The notes under the pieces: model-generated
What the model saw: only the letters and a program-made list of their open reading frames with translations
Database searches by the model: none
Told to the model about the DNA's origin: nothing
Source: Candidatus Melainabacteria bacterium
GTDB taxonomy: Bacteria > Cyanobacteriota > Vampirovibrionia > Obscuribacterales > Obscuribacteraceae
Assembly: GCA_003242885.1 (NCBI GenBank)
Contig: QKMZ01000006.1
Span: 1,171,563 to 1,235,562, forward strand
Direction: 5' to 3'
DNA length: 64,000 bases
Position numbers and translations under genes: made by a program
Part shown: positions 9,517 through 18,678 of the stretch, one piece after another
Layout: the number at the start of each line of letters is the position of its first letter
How positions within the stretch are numbered: position 1 is the first letter of the stretch

Positions 9517-12198
9517 CTATGGAATTGCTGTTGCTGGAAGTTTTAATTGAATGTCGAGTGTGGTTGGATCCCCTGCATCTGGGGCGGGCCACTCTGTTGA
9601 GTTCAATGTGTAGGTCGCAGAAGATACGCTGCTCTGTACTCCCTTCAAGACAGAGATTGCTTTCAGAGTCTGCGAGTAATAGATGTTCAGTGGTTTTGAA
9701 TAAATGTTTGACCCTGTCGTTGGCGTTGTACCATCAAGTGTGAAGTAGGTTTTTGCTCCTGCGGGTGCTGAGATAGCCACTTGGGTTGGACCTGGCAGCG
9801 AACCCGTCGCAACGCTAATTATTGGTGCAGGACAACTCACTGCGGTCAGTGCCTGATACTTCGAAATGAGCGCTGCTTCTATTGTGCTTCTTTCGAGGGT
9901 CGTAACTGCACGGTTGTAAACGAGGACTTCTGCAATATCACCGTTGAAGTAGTTTCCACCTGCACTTCCCTGTCCAAGAAAATTGCTGGAGCGCGGTGTG
10001 TTTGTGATGCTATTCATTGAAGTCGATTGCGCACCCTGCAATGCATTTGTAAGGATGGTGGCAGTTGTAGAGCCGTTATGTATAGCTTCGAGAAGTTGGA
10101 ACTTGCCTAATGTAATCGCACTAGAAGCTGTCACCGAACTCGGCGTCGAACCGTTGAAGACATACATCGATGCGCCAGTGCTGGTCGGCTCCTGGATGTT
10201 CACGTTGTCGCTTGTCGCACCATTTCCGAGGTCTATGACCCTCGCCCCCGCCGAAACTGAATTTGGACGCAGAACGACAAATACGCTTGCCCCTGAAGTG
10301 AAAGTTGAGTACCCGGAAGGGAGTGCTAAAAATTGAGACGACCCGTTGAATGTCACCGCTGGCAGATCGTTGATGGCTGAGGAAGAATAACCGGGTCTAT
10401 TGGAAGAGTTAGATTGTGTGGCATGGTTGTTTTGGCCGGATCGATCGTTCCAAATACTTACATTGCCACTAGCCAACGTTATTCCTTCGTTCGCCATGAG
10501 CCAGGTGATTAGCCCGCTCCTCGGAATGCCGATAGTGTTTGGATCAACCACATATGTTGCGGTTGCAGAGCTGTTGTTAAAGTAAGGTGCTACGGCAATT
10601 GCATTCAAGGTTGCACTCGCTGGAAATGTTAAAGTTTCGCCGTTGTACCATGGGTAGTCGGTTGTGTTAGGCGTTGATCCGTCCAGCGAATAGTAGATTG
10701 TGGCGCCTTGGCTCTGCGACATGGTCACAGTTTGATAGGGAACCATAATCGCGCTACTCGGAGTCATCACCGGCGCATCGAGTGTAGGCGTGGGTCCAAG
10801 ACCATATTTGCTCAAGAGGTAGCTTTGTATGCTCGCGCGTTTTGTGTCTGAGAGCTTCGTTTTGTAGAAAATGATTTCTGCTATTTCTCCCTGGAAAAAG
10901 TCTGACGCTGCGTTGCTCATTCCGATCGCATTATTCGCGCGAGAAACATTTCGCAGGGTTGAAACTAAGTTGGTTGCCTGAGCTTTTTGAACACTGTTTA
11001 CCAGTATTGTTCCTGTTCCGTTAGAACCGCCAGGCTGAAACCACTGTTCTAAAACTTGGTAGGAACCAACTGCGATCGGATTGTTTGAAGTTGAGACAGA
11101 GCTACTTGTGGTGTTGTTGTATGCTACCAGCGTCGTATCTGAGTTATTTGTTTGCACAGTAACGGAATCGGCATTGGATGCGTTTCCGACTGTTATCGAG
11201 GTGCGATTGCCTGAGCTGCTCGTTGGCTTGAAGACGACAAAAATATCCAATCCGGAAGTTAGGTTGCTGAAGCCGCTATTCATCGTAAGCCTGTCGTCCG
11301 TGCCATCGAACTGAATCGCAGGTAAAATCGAATTGTGTACTGCGCCCGGGACGAGTGTCGGTTTTTGCGAAGTCGTACTTTGACTTGCGTCATTTCCATT
11401 TCCCGATTGGTCGCTCCACGTAGTGACTCCAGAGCTTTGAGCTATACCCGCGTCGCTTCGGTACCATGCTAGTAGATCAGATTCAAGCTGAGGTACGGAG
11501 GTCATGTAAGAGAAGTTTGAAAACGTAACTGAATTTAGAGTTCCGGATTGCGTGCTCGAACTTACAAAGCCCGCTAGATAGAGCTGAGGAAGAAGTAGTG
11601 AATCCGTGATCGTGCCTACTTGTGTCCAAGAAACCCCATCTTGGCTCTCCCAGCCAGTGTAGACATTGCCGTTTTTAGTAAGTCGCAAATATACTGGTGT
11701 TGTTGATGATGAACCATTTACGGTGGTGGAGTTTTGACCGTGTAGTCTGGACGTAAACTTCACACCATTGCCGGACGTGACGTAAATAGCTACTTCTGCA
11801 GCTGTGGCTGAGTATGACTCTCGCATCATTAAACCGCCAAGCGAGTTGGCGTTGGTTGAGCCCAGCGTGGTCACCTTGCCTTGGAGTTCTATGTTTCCGC
11901 TTGTTGACAGATTTGAAAAAGCAAATGAATCGACAGATCCGCTTGCACTGATACCTGTGCCGGCACCGCCAATGGTGTATGTGGGCGGGGGACCTGATCC
12001 TGTTGAATAGCTTCCGGTAGCGCCTGTAGAACCAATGTCTCGCAGGGTAAAGGTCTGTGCATATGCAGTAGAAGTTGTAAAAAGGAAGAGAAATAAACTA
12101 GATAGGAAAATCAAACATGGTCTAAATGCAGCTCGTTCTCCAAACTGCAAATGAGTCGATGAGAAATTTTTGGCGTGAAAGAACTCCACCAATTGCAT
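9517..12198 (-). CDS. Secreted multidomain protein with two LamG-like and two chitobiase-C-terminal-like domains
   Basis: An 893-residue exported protein. Residues 1-48 hold a long signal peptide ending AYAQ. Residues 50-232 resemble a DUF1349/LamG-type beta-sandwich (LMMRESY, LRLTKNGNVYTGWESQDG). Residues 240-465 and about 560-790 are two LamG-like modules, each starting with the same pattern (LLAWYRSDAGI...WSDQSGNGNDA and LITWLMANEGI...WNDRSGQNNHA) and ending with a 'GDIAEVLVYN'-type segment. Each is followed by a CHB_HEX_C-type module (YYSLDGSTP at about 500; YFTLDGTTPT at about 825). A GAGGT ribosome site lies about ten bases before the start. The RHS toxin gene follows after 22 bases, so the two are probably co-transcribed. 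No catalytic domain is visible; carbohydrate or surface binding is inferred from the folds. It may act as an adhesin or accessory factor for the toxin. Confidence 0.8.
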   Translation of the reverse strand: MQLVEFFHAKNFSSTHLQFGERAAFRPCLIFLSSLFLFLFTTSTAYAQTFTLRDIGSTGATGSYSTGSGPPPTYTIGGAGTGISASGSVDSFAFSNLSTSGNIELQGKVTTLGSTNANSLGGLMMRESYSATAAEVAIYVTSGNGVKFTSRLHGQNSTTVNGSSSTTPVYLRLTKNGNVYTGWESQDGVSWTQVGTITDSLLLPQLYLAGFVSSSTQSGTLNSVTFSNFSYMTSVPQLESDLLAWYRSDAGIAQSSGVTTWSDQSGNGNDASQSTTSQKPTLVPGAVHNSILPAIQFDGTDDRLTMNSGFSNLTSGLDIFVVFKPTSSSGNRTSITVGNASNADSVTVQTNNSDTTLVAYNNTTSSSVSTSNNPIAVGSYQVLEQWFQPGGSNGTGTILVNSVQKAQATNLVSTLRNVSRANNAIGMSNAASDFFQGEIAEIIFYKTKLSDTKRASIQSYLLSKYGLGPTPTLDAPVMTPSSAIMVPYQTVTMSQSQGATIYYSLDGSTPNTTDYPWYNGETLTFPASATLNAIAVAPYFNNSSATATYVVDPNTIGIPRSGLITWLMANEGITLASGNVSIWNDRSGQNNHATQSNSSNRPGYSSSAINDLPAVTFNGSSQFLALPSGYSTFTSGASVFVVLRPNSVSAGARVIDLGNGATSDNVNIQEPTSTGASMYVFNGSTPSSVTASSAITLGKFQLLEAIHNGSTTATILTNALQGAQSTSMNSITNTPRSSNFLGQGSAGGNYFNGDIAEVLVYNRAVTTLERSTIEAALISKYQALTAVSCPAPIISVATGSLPGPTQVAISAPAGAKTYFTLDGTTPTTGSNIYSKPLNIYYSQTLKAISVLKGVQSSVSSATYTLNSTEWPAPDAGDPTTLDIQLKLPATAIP

Positions 12199-12795
12199 AT
12201 TGGTGTTTACCTCTACAAGTATCGGTCAATATGAAGGACACCTGCTCATGCAGAACACGAGCCAAAGGCTAATCTATTGCTGCAGAAATGAGCTAGTAAG
12301 TTAGAACGCTTTTTATGGCTGGTGCGATCGCCAAACACGCTAATTTGCAGTTTTCTTTGTCAGTGACTCCAGAAGATACCAGCCCGCGCAAAGCTGCGCG
12401 AGCGAGACACCAAAATGTGTGCTTTAAGCTAAATTTCCAACTTGCGAAAGCTAACACTAACCCGATGGTACACAAGCGTTCCGGGGTAGTCAAGAAGGAG
12501 GGCTTTGAAATTATTGCCGCAATTTTGTTCACCGCCCGACTAGTTCCCATTTTGTACGTTTTGAGATGAGATCATTAAACTTACTCGGCGGATAGGTGTC
12601 TACCAAGCAGTCTCAGATTTTGGCAATTTTGGTTTTGAGGTATGAATCTCCACTGGTTCCTCACGGATGCCTCTTAGCAATTCAGGTGCCCATATTTAGG
12701 AGGACGGACCAGTATTAATAGCAGTTTGTATATATCCTGAGTTCTGGTCAAAGTTTTGCTGCAGCGGATTTTGGGGCTATTAACTGCCTTAAGTA
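12199..12795. other. Intergenic region, no convincing gene
   Basis: Two overlapping open frames run in opposite directions here (about 85 codons each, 12293-12569). Neither has a clear ribosome site or a recognisable product, and their composition does not favour one strand. A single GCGATCGC octamer lies near 12326. The promoter of the lectin-toxin operon should be in the left part and the 3' end of the EamA transcript in the right part. No terminator hairpin stands out. Confidence 0.55.
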
Positions 12796-13716
12796 TTAGC
12801 TGCGGGGCGCTGACTGCGGCTCCTCAAATTGCGCTTCTGCTCGTTGTGGTTGCAGTCGTGTTACTCGCGCCATTTGCGTTCCGGCAATAACCAATACGAT
12901 GCCTATTATTTGTGGGATTGTCACGGGTTCTTTCAAAAGGACTGCCGCGGCGATAATAAGCAATGGTCTCTGCAGCATCGTAATGACTGAAATTCTTGTG
13001 GCACCCACGGTGTTAATCGCAAAGAGAAATGCGATGTTTGCAAGTCCGGCGGCGATGCCGATCCACAAACCGAAGTACCAGGCACTGACCGGCATGTCGT
13101 AATTGAAGGGCAGAATGAAAAGAAGGGAGAAGACGGCACCCACAGCCATTGTGCAAGCAGAAATTACGACCGGAGAAATTTCGTCAGTGAGCCTTTCCAT
13201 CTGAACTCTATAGAAAGATGATGTTATTACAGCACCAAACATTAAAACCAGACCCAATGGCTGAACCATAAATTGGGAGAGTTCGATACTCAGTAAGACG
13301 CCGATGAAGGAGAGCCAGAAGCCTGGCCAAAACAGCTTATCTAATTGATCGCGTCCGAGTCTTTGATTCAGAACTGCCACCAGGGCCGGTGTCGTGGTCA
13401 CGACAGTAATTACTGTCACTGCTGAAATGTAATAGAGCGCGAACATCGTAAAAATATTGGTGCCGATTAGAAGCACGCTAGGGACGGCTAATTTTTTCAG
13501 CTGTTCTCGATTAGCCAATTTGAATTTGAAAAGGAAACAGACCGCAAAGCAGAGCAATGCCGCAAAGACACTTTTCAATGTGAACAAATGCCACGGACTG
13601 AGGTGCCCGCGGAAGCCAAACTTGACAATAATTGGTTCTATGGACGCTGCCAGCAGCGCTCCCATAACCCATATCGTTCCCGAAAGACGCGAATCCGGGC
13701 GTGCCGTACTAACCAT
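12796..13716 (-). CDS. EamA/DMT-superfamily transporter, candidate exporter for the neighbouring opine product
   Basis: A 306-residue inner-membrane protein with about ten hydrophobic segments in two halves, the usual EamA layout. 'LYYISAVTVITVVTTTPALVAVLNQRLGRD' in the first half and 'INTVGATRISVITMLQRPLLIIAAAVLLKEPVTIPQIIGIVLVIAGT' in the second are typical family signatures, quoted here only to locate them at about residues 93-122 and 231-277. Its ATG lies inside the end of the opine-dehydrogenase-like gene, overlapping by eight bases (ATGGTTAG), so the two are translationally coupled. In Pseudomonas aeruginosa the EamA protein CntI exports the opine metallophore made by the opine dehydrogenase CntM. 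That is the reason for proposing the same pairing here; the substrate is not shown by the sequence. Confidence 0.85.
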   Translation of the reverse strand: MVSTARPDSRLSGTIWVMGALLAASIEPIIVKFGFRGHLSPWHLFTLKSVFAALLCFAVCFLFKFKLANREQLKKLAVPSVLLIGTNIFTMFALYYISAVTVITVVTTTPALVAVLNQRLGRDQLDKLFWPGFWLSFIGVLLSIELSQFMVQPLGLVLMFGAVITSSFYRVQMERLTDEISPVVISACTMAVGAVFSLLFILPFNYDMPVSAWYFGLWIGIAAGLANIAFLFAINTVGATRISVITMLQRPLLIIAAAVLLKEPVTIPQIIGIVLVIAGTQMARVTRLQPQRAEAQFEEPQSAPRS

Positions 13717-14833
13717 TCAGCTTTCTTATAATCTCTCTCTGGCTCAGTCCCTGCAGTCCGAGGCGGTTGAGGGTCCGTCCGTGAGTCAGGAAATCAACAC
13801 CGCACATGACGGCGGACATATTTATAACAGAATCGATGGCTGGGGTTCTGAGATTCGCTAAACGAGAGAGTTCGTACAGCGGCACATATACCGTACTGAC
13901 TATCTCGCTCAGAGTTCTGACCATGTCTTGCCAGGGAGCTGCTTGACCATACTTGGGCACCATCGATACTGCTTGCTCGGGTGTGGCTGCGATGGCGCCG
14001 TACATTCTGCGAATATTGTGTGTGGTGGATATTCTGGCAGTTGAGTAAGCATCGGCAATTGAATTAATTTCTGATTCTAAATGTTGGAAGATGTTGTTGG
14101 ACTGATCTTCTGATTCGTATGTGCTGTTGATCAGCTCCATGAGCGCTGCACCCATCTCTGCGTCGGCGCCGAATGCTTCAACAACAGGATAGACGATTGA
14201 TTGATAGTCGCAAAGCCCACGGAGCAGCAGATTTGAAGCTGGCTCTACCTTAGGAAAAAGTCTTTTCACAACGCCGTCGCAGTCGAAGGTTGCTGCGGGG
14301 CTGGTTGATGCAAACTGTCCCCATTGCCGCATGGCATGCACTTTTATCGTGGCTGCATTCTGCTTTTCTGCATGAAAGAGTGGATCCATCTCTGCTACTT
14401 TGACGCCGCAAACACCGTTGGTCAGAAGATGCTTTTCGAACTCGAGACTGGCACCAATACCGCCACCATAGAGGATAACCGTATGTTTTGCTTTCAGCCA
14501 TGGACTGATAGACCACGCTAATTCCTTGTACGTAGAAGGCGGCGCTACGATGACAACATGGGCGCACTGTCCAAGCAGATCTTCAGGCTTTACATTGAAT
14601 GTTTCTCGGTCGTATTGACCGGAAATAGCCCCTTCCGCTTTCACCGAAGAAGCTTGTCCAGGAAGATGGTTGCTGCGATCTAAAACTTGTACGGGATAGC
14701 CTCGGCCACTTAAATAACAGGCAAGTGTCAGAAGAGCCGGACCGCTTCCTGCGATTCCCACTGAAGGAAAACCAGGTCTGGGACTGGTTTTTATCGTTTG
14801 AATTGATTTTACAGGCGCAAAGGCAACTGTCAT
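13709..14833 (-). CDS. Opine-dehydrogenase-family NAD(P)-dependent oxidoreductase
   Basis: A 374-residue cytosolic enzyme. The N-terminal half has a Rossmann nucleotide site (VGIAGSGPALLTLA). The C-terminal half is the helical octopine/nopaline dehydrogenase domain, ending in 'GRTLNRLGLQGLS', a pattern typical of the family. Members reductively condense an amino acid or amino-acid conjugate with a keto acid such as pyruvate or 2-oxoglutarate. The frame opens at 14878, but the ATG at 14833 is preferred because a GAGGGA ribosome site lies seven bases before it, while the earlier ATG has none. The EamA exporter overlaps its 3' end. No nicotianamine-synthase-like gene, the usual partner in opine metallophore clusters, is present nearby, so a different opine is equally possible. 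A small perfect dyad (GAAGT-ATA-ACTTC, 14900-14912) upstream might be an operator. Confidence 0.75.
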   Translation of the reverse strand: MTVAFAPVKSIQTIKTSPRPGFPSVGIAGSGPALLTLACYLSGRGYPVQVLDRSNHLPGQASSVKAEGAISGQYDRETFNVKPEDLLGQCAHVVIVAPPSTYKELAWSISPWLKAKHTVILYGGGIGASLEFEKHLLTNGVCGVKVAEMDPLFHAEKQNAATIKVHAMRQWGQFASTSPAATFDCDGVVKRLFPKVEPASNLLLRGLCDYQSIVYPVVEAFGADAEMGAALMELINSTYESEDQSNNIFQHLESEINSIADAYSTARISTTHNIRRMYGAIAATPEQAVSMVPKYGQAAPWQDMVRTLSEIVSTVYVPLYELSRLANLRTPAIDSVINMSAVMCGVDFLTHGRTLNRLGLQGLSQREIIRKLNG

Positions 14834-15120
14834 CAGCGAATCCCTCGGGGAGTCTTTTCCGCGCTCACGACTAAACATCTGTATTGAAAGAGGATGAATG
14901 AAGTATAACTTCTATACGCCTTAACAAAATATTCAAAGATCGGATTTAATCGAGTTTGCAGATTAATTCGCACGGGACGCAAATGCGCTCAAATCCAGAC
15001 GCCATCTGTGCTGCTTTCAATCAACGCCTCACGCGTGTTGTCAATGGTTGTTGATGTTTTCAACCACCGGCGAGCTTTCGGCGCACCAATTGCGACACCA
15101 CGCGGATTAAAACCAAACTT

Positions 15121-16323
15121 CTAACGACCGATCGACACCAGGCTTCGTTCTTCAACGGCGTCAGTGACTTTCAATTCGGAGCCGCATGCTGGGCGTTTTC
15201 TTTCACTGCCACTTGCCCCGCGTGTCATAAATGGCTTTTCTATAAAAAGGTAAGTTAGAAAAGACACCGGAATCAGCGCAATCATCACAGAAAACACTGA
15301 TGCAACTTTTATTGCCTGATTGGAGAAGATTTCCGGATTGTGGTTGATGTAGAGTGCGGCTGGTCCGAGCAGTAGATACTGGAGTAAATAAACGCTGAAA
15401 CTCACTGTCGCCAGTGATTGCAAAGGTTTCCAATTCAGAAGAGGCGCTTGACCGTAGTAGACAGACAGGAATAGACAGACTGCGTATCCCAGTTTCATTG
15501 CTGTCCAGTAACCTGGCGTTGTAATCATCAATACGAAGAAGGCAATACTTGCGACCGAAGCGATTTGACGTACTGCGGCCGGCGGTTTTGGCAAGTAGTA
15601 ATTTAGAAAAGCAGCAATCACGCCAGGAAAGAAGAAGGGCCAGATGACCTGCTCGCTTTTGTACGAATACTGGTTGATAACTAAGCCAACGGCGACAGCG
15701 ATTATGGCGAACATCGCGACTCTATATCGGCTCCAAATCATTGAAGCTGGGATAAGTAAAAGATAGAACGCCCACTCATAACTGAGAGTCCAAGCTACGC
15801 AAAGCAGTCTCAGCATATTGAAGCCTTTGAAGCTGATTGCGTGGTGCACCCAAAATCCATAGGTATAGACTTTGAAAATCTCTTTGACTGATTGCGCCAA
15901 AGACGTCTGTAAATTCAGCGTGTACAGTGTGGCTATGCCGATCGCCGCCGCAACAGCGAATGTATAGAGCGGAATGATGCGCCTGATCCGCCCCGAAAGA
16001 AATTGAAGCGGCTGAATCCTTCCTCTCAACGCCCTGTCGGTAAATAGGTACGCAGTAAGAGCGAAGAACATTTGTACGCCAACGATTTCCACATGGTTGC
16101 CGATGTGCGGCACGCCCGTTGCTCCGGAATACGCGCAGACGTGCTGATTTATGTGACTGGCAGCAACACCGACGGCAGCTAATGCACGCAGTCCATCTAA
16201 GGTCTTATTTCTTTCCTCTGGGATATCTTCCGCTTTCAAAAGAGAGCTGCACAGCGAAGCCATTGCGATTGCCGCTGCGTAGAGGGCAATCATTGAAATG
16301 ACCTGGATTAGCTCGAATGGCAT
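15121..16323 (-). CDS. Acyltransferase 3 family integral membrane protein (OafA/YrhL-like)
   Basis: A 400-residue protein with about ten to eleven hydrophobic segments. Family marks are visible: 'LDGLRALAAVGVAASHINQH' at about 42-61, with the catalytic-type His after the first conserved helix, and 'GRIRRIIPLY' at about 112-121, the RxxR/RIxPxY loop. Such proteins transfer acetyl or other acyl groups to sugars, lipopolysaccharide, peptidoglycan or antibiotics at the membrane. The target cannot be told from the sequence. It is on the same strand as the opine gene, but a gap of about 290 bases separates them, so co-transcription is uncertain. The C-terminal 30 residues are polar and cytosolic. 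Confidence 0.85.
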   Translation of the reverse strand: MPFELIQVISMIALYAAAIAMASLCSSLLKAEDIPEERNKTLDGLRALAAVGVAASHINQHVCAYSGATGVPHIGNHVEIVGVQMFFALTAYLFTDRALRGRIQPLQFLSGRIRRIIPLYTFAVAAAIGIATLYTLNLQTSLAQSVKEIFKVYTYGFWVHHAISFKGFNMLRLLCVAWTLSYEWAFYLLLIPASMIWSRYRVAMFAIIAVAVGLVINQYSYKSEQVIWPFFFPGVIAAFLNYYLPKPPAAVRQIASVASIAFFVLMITTPGYWTAMKLGYAVCLFLSVYYGQAPLLNWKPLQSLATVSFSVYLLQYLLLGPAALYINHNPEIFSNQAIKVASVFSVMIALIPVSFLTYLFIEKPFMTRGASGSERKRPACGSELKVTDAVEERSLVSIGR

Positions 16324-16554
16324 GGTTTAGGCAGTGTGAGAAATTTGAAAACGCCGAAGTACTGCCTCTGTAAGCGGTTTGCAAGAGGAGGGAATCAGTA
16401 TAGCTGTCTGTCTTCGCGCTTAGATGTGCTTGAATTAATCTGTACCGGTCAACTGTTAGCAAGATGGTGAATTGGCTTATCTTTGCGTGGTAAGAGAGAA
16501 TTAGGTCTTATCTAGAAACTAGTCTTATATATAGAACGAATCGAAAGGCTGCAA

Positions 16555-18033
16555 ATGTCACCTAGTCTGTCCAACCGCCAAGGTCTTATCGCTGCGGCAT
16601 TATTGCTTTCACTGCAAGGAATTATTTTGCCATCGGGTGCCCTTGCCCAACCGACGCAGTATGTTGTCAATGGAAGGCCGGTTTCTGAAAACGTCGGCAA
16701 AGCGATGATGCTTTCAAATAATGCTCGCAATTTATTGGTTGGTACTGACAAGCCTGACAAAGCTCTCGAAATGCTTATCGAGGCAGAGCGTTTGGCGCCG
16801 GAGTTGCCGGAAGTGCAGAGCAATCTCGGCATGGCGCTGGCTAAATTAGGTCGGACAGATGAAGCCATCACGCACGTGGAGAAAGCAGTTGCATTGAATC
16901 CTGATCTTCCTGCTGCGGAAATGACACTGGGCAGTCTCTATCAATCAGTTGGCAGGACTCAAGATGCCATCCGAGTTTTCAAAGACTTTCAGCAGCGGCA
17001 TCCCACAAGCGAGCACATCAATAAGATCAAAGGCTTGCTTTCAATGCTCGAAAGCGAATCGAAGTTGCAAGCTAAGCATGCCGATGGTTCGGGGACTGGT
17101 CCTGATGATTATTTCAGTTCGATCGGGATGTCGGGTTCGGTGACGAAGTGGACACCGGATCGCATGCCACTCAAAGTTTATCTAGCGCCAACGCAAGGCG
17201 TGGTTGGCTATAAGCCCGGTTATTTGGATGGAGTCAAATCCTCCCTTCAGGCTTGGGCTGATGCTTCTGGTGGCAAGGTCAGTTTCTCTTTTGTCCAGGA
17301 CAAAGACAAAAATGACATTTCCTTTGCTTTTTCCAATGACATAAAGGCAGTTTCCAACCCCGCAGAAGGTGGAGAAGCGAAAGTCTATCCCGGGCCCAAA
17401 GGCATCGTTAAATCGACGATTGTTGTACTTACGCTCGACCCGTCACCTGCTCAGCCGATGTCGGAAAGTTTGATGCGGTGGATTTGTTTGCACGAAATCG
17501 GTCATGCCCTTGGTCTCATGGGGCACAGCAGTCAGCACAATGATGTAATGTACAGCTCCATGCCTCTTGCCACCACTGATAGAGGATTGTCAGAGCGGGA
17601 CAAGAACACTCTGAAGCATTTGTACTCTGACGAGGTTGCTATTCATAAAGCAGATGTCTCTGCTCTTGCTGTCAATGATTCAAATGATCCCATGACTCTC
17701 AACAATGAAGGTGCATCGGCACTCAATGCCGGCAACTTAGAGTTGGGTCTTCAGCGGCTGGAAAAGGCTCACAAAATCGATCCAAATATGAAGGTCGTCA
17801 AGCAAAATCTTGCGCAAGCCTACTCGATACACGCAATGCGAATAGCTCAGACTGGCAAAATACCTGAAGCTGATGCGATGTTTAAAAAATCAGTTGCGAT
17901 GTTGGACGGCGGTACTAAGTCGCCGATAGAAACAACTGTGCTGCGAAGCTATTTGATTTTTTTGAAACTCGCTAATCGCGGTCCGGAAGCAGCGAAGATT
18001 GAAGCGATGCTCAAGGGTGGAAGCGCTAAATAG
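16555..18033 (+). CDS. Exported TPR protein with a matrixin-type zinc metalloprotease domain
   Basis: A 492-residue protein. A signal peptide (residues 1-32, ending GALAQ) is followed by TPR repeats at about 50-165, a metalloprotease domain at about 180-360 and more TPR-like helices at about 375-490. The zinc site is complete: H313-E314-x-x-H317-x-x-G-x-x-G-H324, with a Met-turn at M332 (NDVMYSS). This is the matrixin/astacin-like metzincin pattern. A protease flanked by TPR repeats on both sides suggests that repeats present substrates or partners in the periplasm or outside. The next gene starts one base after its stop, and the NAD-salvage fusion follows, so the three probably form an operon. 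Family members are usually secreted; the natural substrate is unknown. Confidence 0.85.
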   Translation: MSPSLSNRQGLIAAALLLSLQGIILPSGALAQPTQYVVNGRPVSENVGKAMMLSNNARNLLVGTDKPDKALEMLIEAERLAPELPEVQSNLGMALAKLGRTDEAITHVEKAVALNPDLPAAEMTLGSLYQSVGRTQDAIRVFKDFQQRHPTSEHINKIKGLLSMLESESKLQAKHADGSGTGPDDYFSSIGMSGSVTKWTPDRMPLKVYLAPTQGVVGYKPGYLDGVKSSLQAWADASGGKVSFSFVQDKDKNDISFAFSNDIKAVSNPAEGGEAKVYPGPKGIVKSTIVVLTLDPSPAQPMSESLMRWICLHEIGHALGLMGHSSQHNDVMYSSMPLATTDRGLSERDKNTLKHLYSDEVAIHKADVSALAVNDSNDPMTLNNEGASALNAGNLELGLQRLEKAHKIDPNMKVVKQNLAQAYSIHAMRIAQTGKIPEADAMFKKSVAMLDGGTKSPIETTVLRSYLIFLKLANRGPEAAKIEAMLKGGSAK

Positions 18034-18034
18034 A

Positions 18035-18667
18035 ATGTCATATCAAGACAGATACAAAGGACGCAAAATCAAAGATCCGCCTTCGTATCTTGGTCGTTTT
18101 GGACTTTTTATTTTGGTTGGAGCTGCTTTTGCCGCTTTCGTAGGATCATTACGTGGGCAGGATAGCAATCTATGCGCGCTGGCAACTCTGTGCATGGTAG
18201 CTTGCAAACTTTTGGTGGAGCTCATTGCCACAAAAGCAAAGTTCCAGTTGCCGGATAGATTTGCAAAGCTGCCGCTTGCTGTATGGCTCCTTTTTTGGCT
18301 TTTACCCATTCCACCCCTCTGGTTTGTTTTACGCACGATCTGGCCGAAAAACGTTGATCCGAGTGGCGCAATTGGGTTTCTCACTATCGTGTGCTTCGTA
18401 CTCTATATTCCGACTATCCTGGCTGTAATAAAACCGCCAAATGCTGATGCAAATCAGTCGAATGGCGATAATGAGGCGGAAGAATCTGGTGCTGACAAAA
18501 TCGATTTCAATGTCGATTTCAATGCACCAGATCCGGATCCAAGTTCTGCCAGTTCAGCCAACGCAGCCAATTCACCCGGTTCCACCAAGCCAGGCTCAGA
18601 AACTCCGAGTAAATCTTCCAAGTTGTTTCCGAAGACAAATAAGCTCAAGAAAAAGGGCAAGAAATAG
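18035..18667 (+). CDS. Four-TM membrane protein with a charged low-complexity tail
   Basis: A 210-residue protein I do not recognise. Four hydrophobic segments lie at about residues 20-40, 50-70, 82-107 and 113-135. From about residue 138 the tail is acidic and then Ser/Ala/Pro/Asn-rich, ending in a lysine cluster (KLKKKGKK). The frame extends upstream to a TTG at 17999 inside the protease gene, but the ATG at 18035, one base after the protease stop, is the natural start. Coupling to the protease upstream and the NAD-salvage gene 11 bases downstream suggests co-expression, but no function follows from it. Confidence 0.7.
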   Translation: MSYQDRYKGRKIKDPPSYLGRFGLFILVGAAFAAFVGSLRGQDSNLCALATLCMVACKLLVELIATKAKFQLPDRFAKLPLAVWLLFWLLPIPPLWFVLRTIWPKNVDPSGAIGFLTIVCFVLYIPTILAVIKPPNADANQSNGDNEAEESGADKIDFNVDFNAPDPDPSSASSANAANSPGSTKPGSETPSKSSKLFPKTNKLKKKGKK

Positions 18668-18678
18668 AGGTTTTTCAA

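Noticed and set aside
12326..12333. GCGATCGC as evidence of a cyanobacterial HIP1-rich genome
   Set aside because: I noticed only this one copy in the window, so it gives no support for or against the taxonomic placement.
12293..12569. Two opposite open frames of about 85 codons
   Set aside because: They overlap each other, lack ribosome sites and show no recognisable product.
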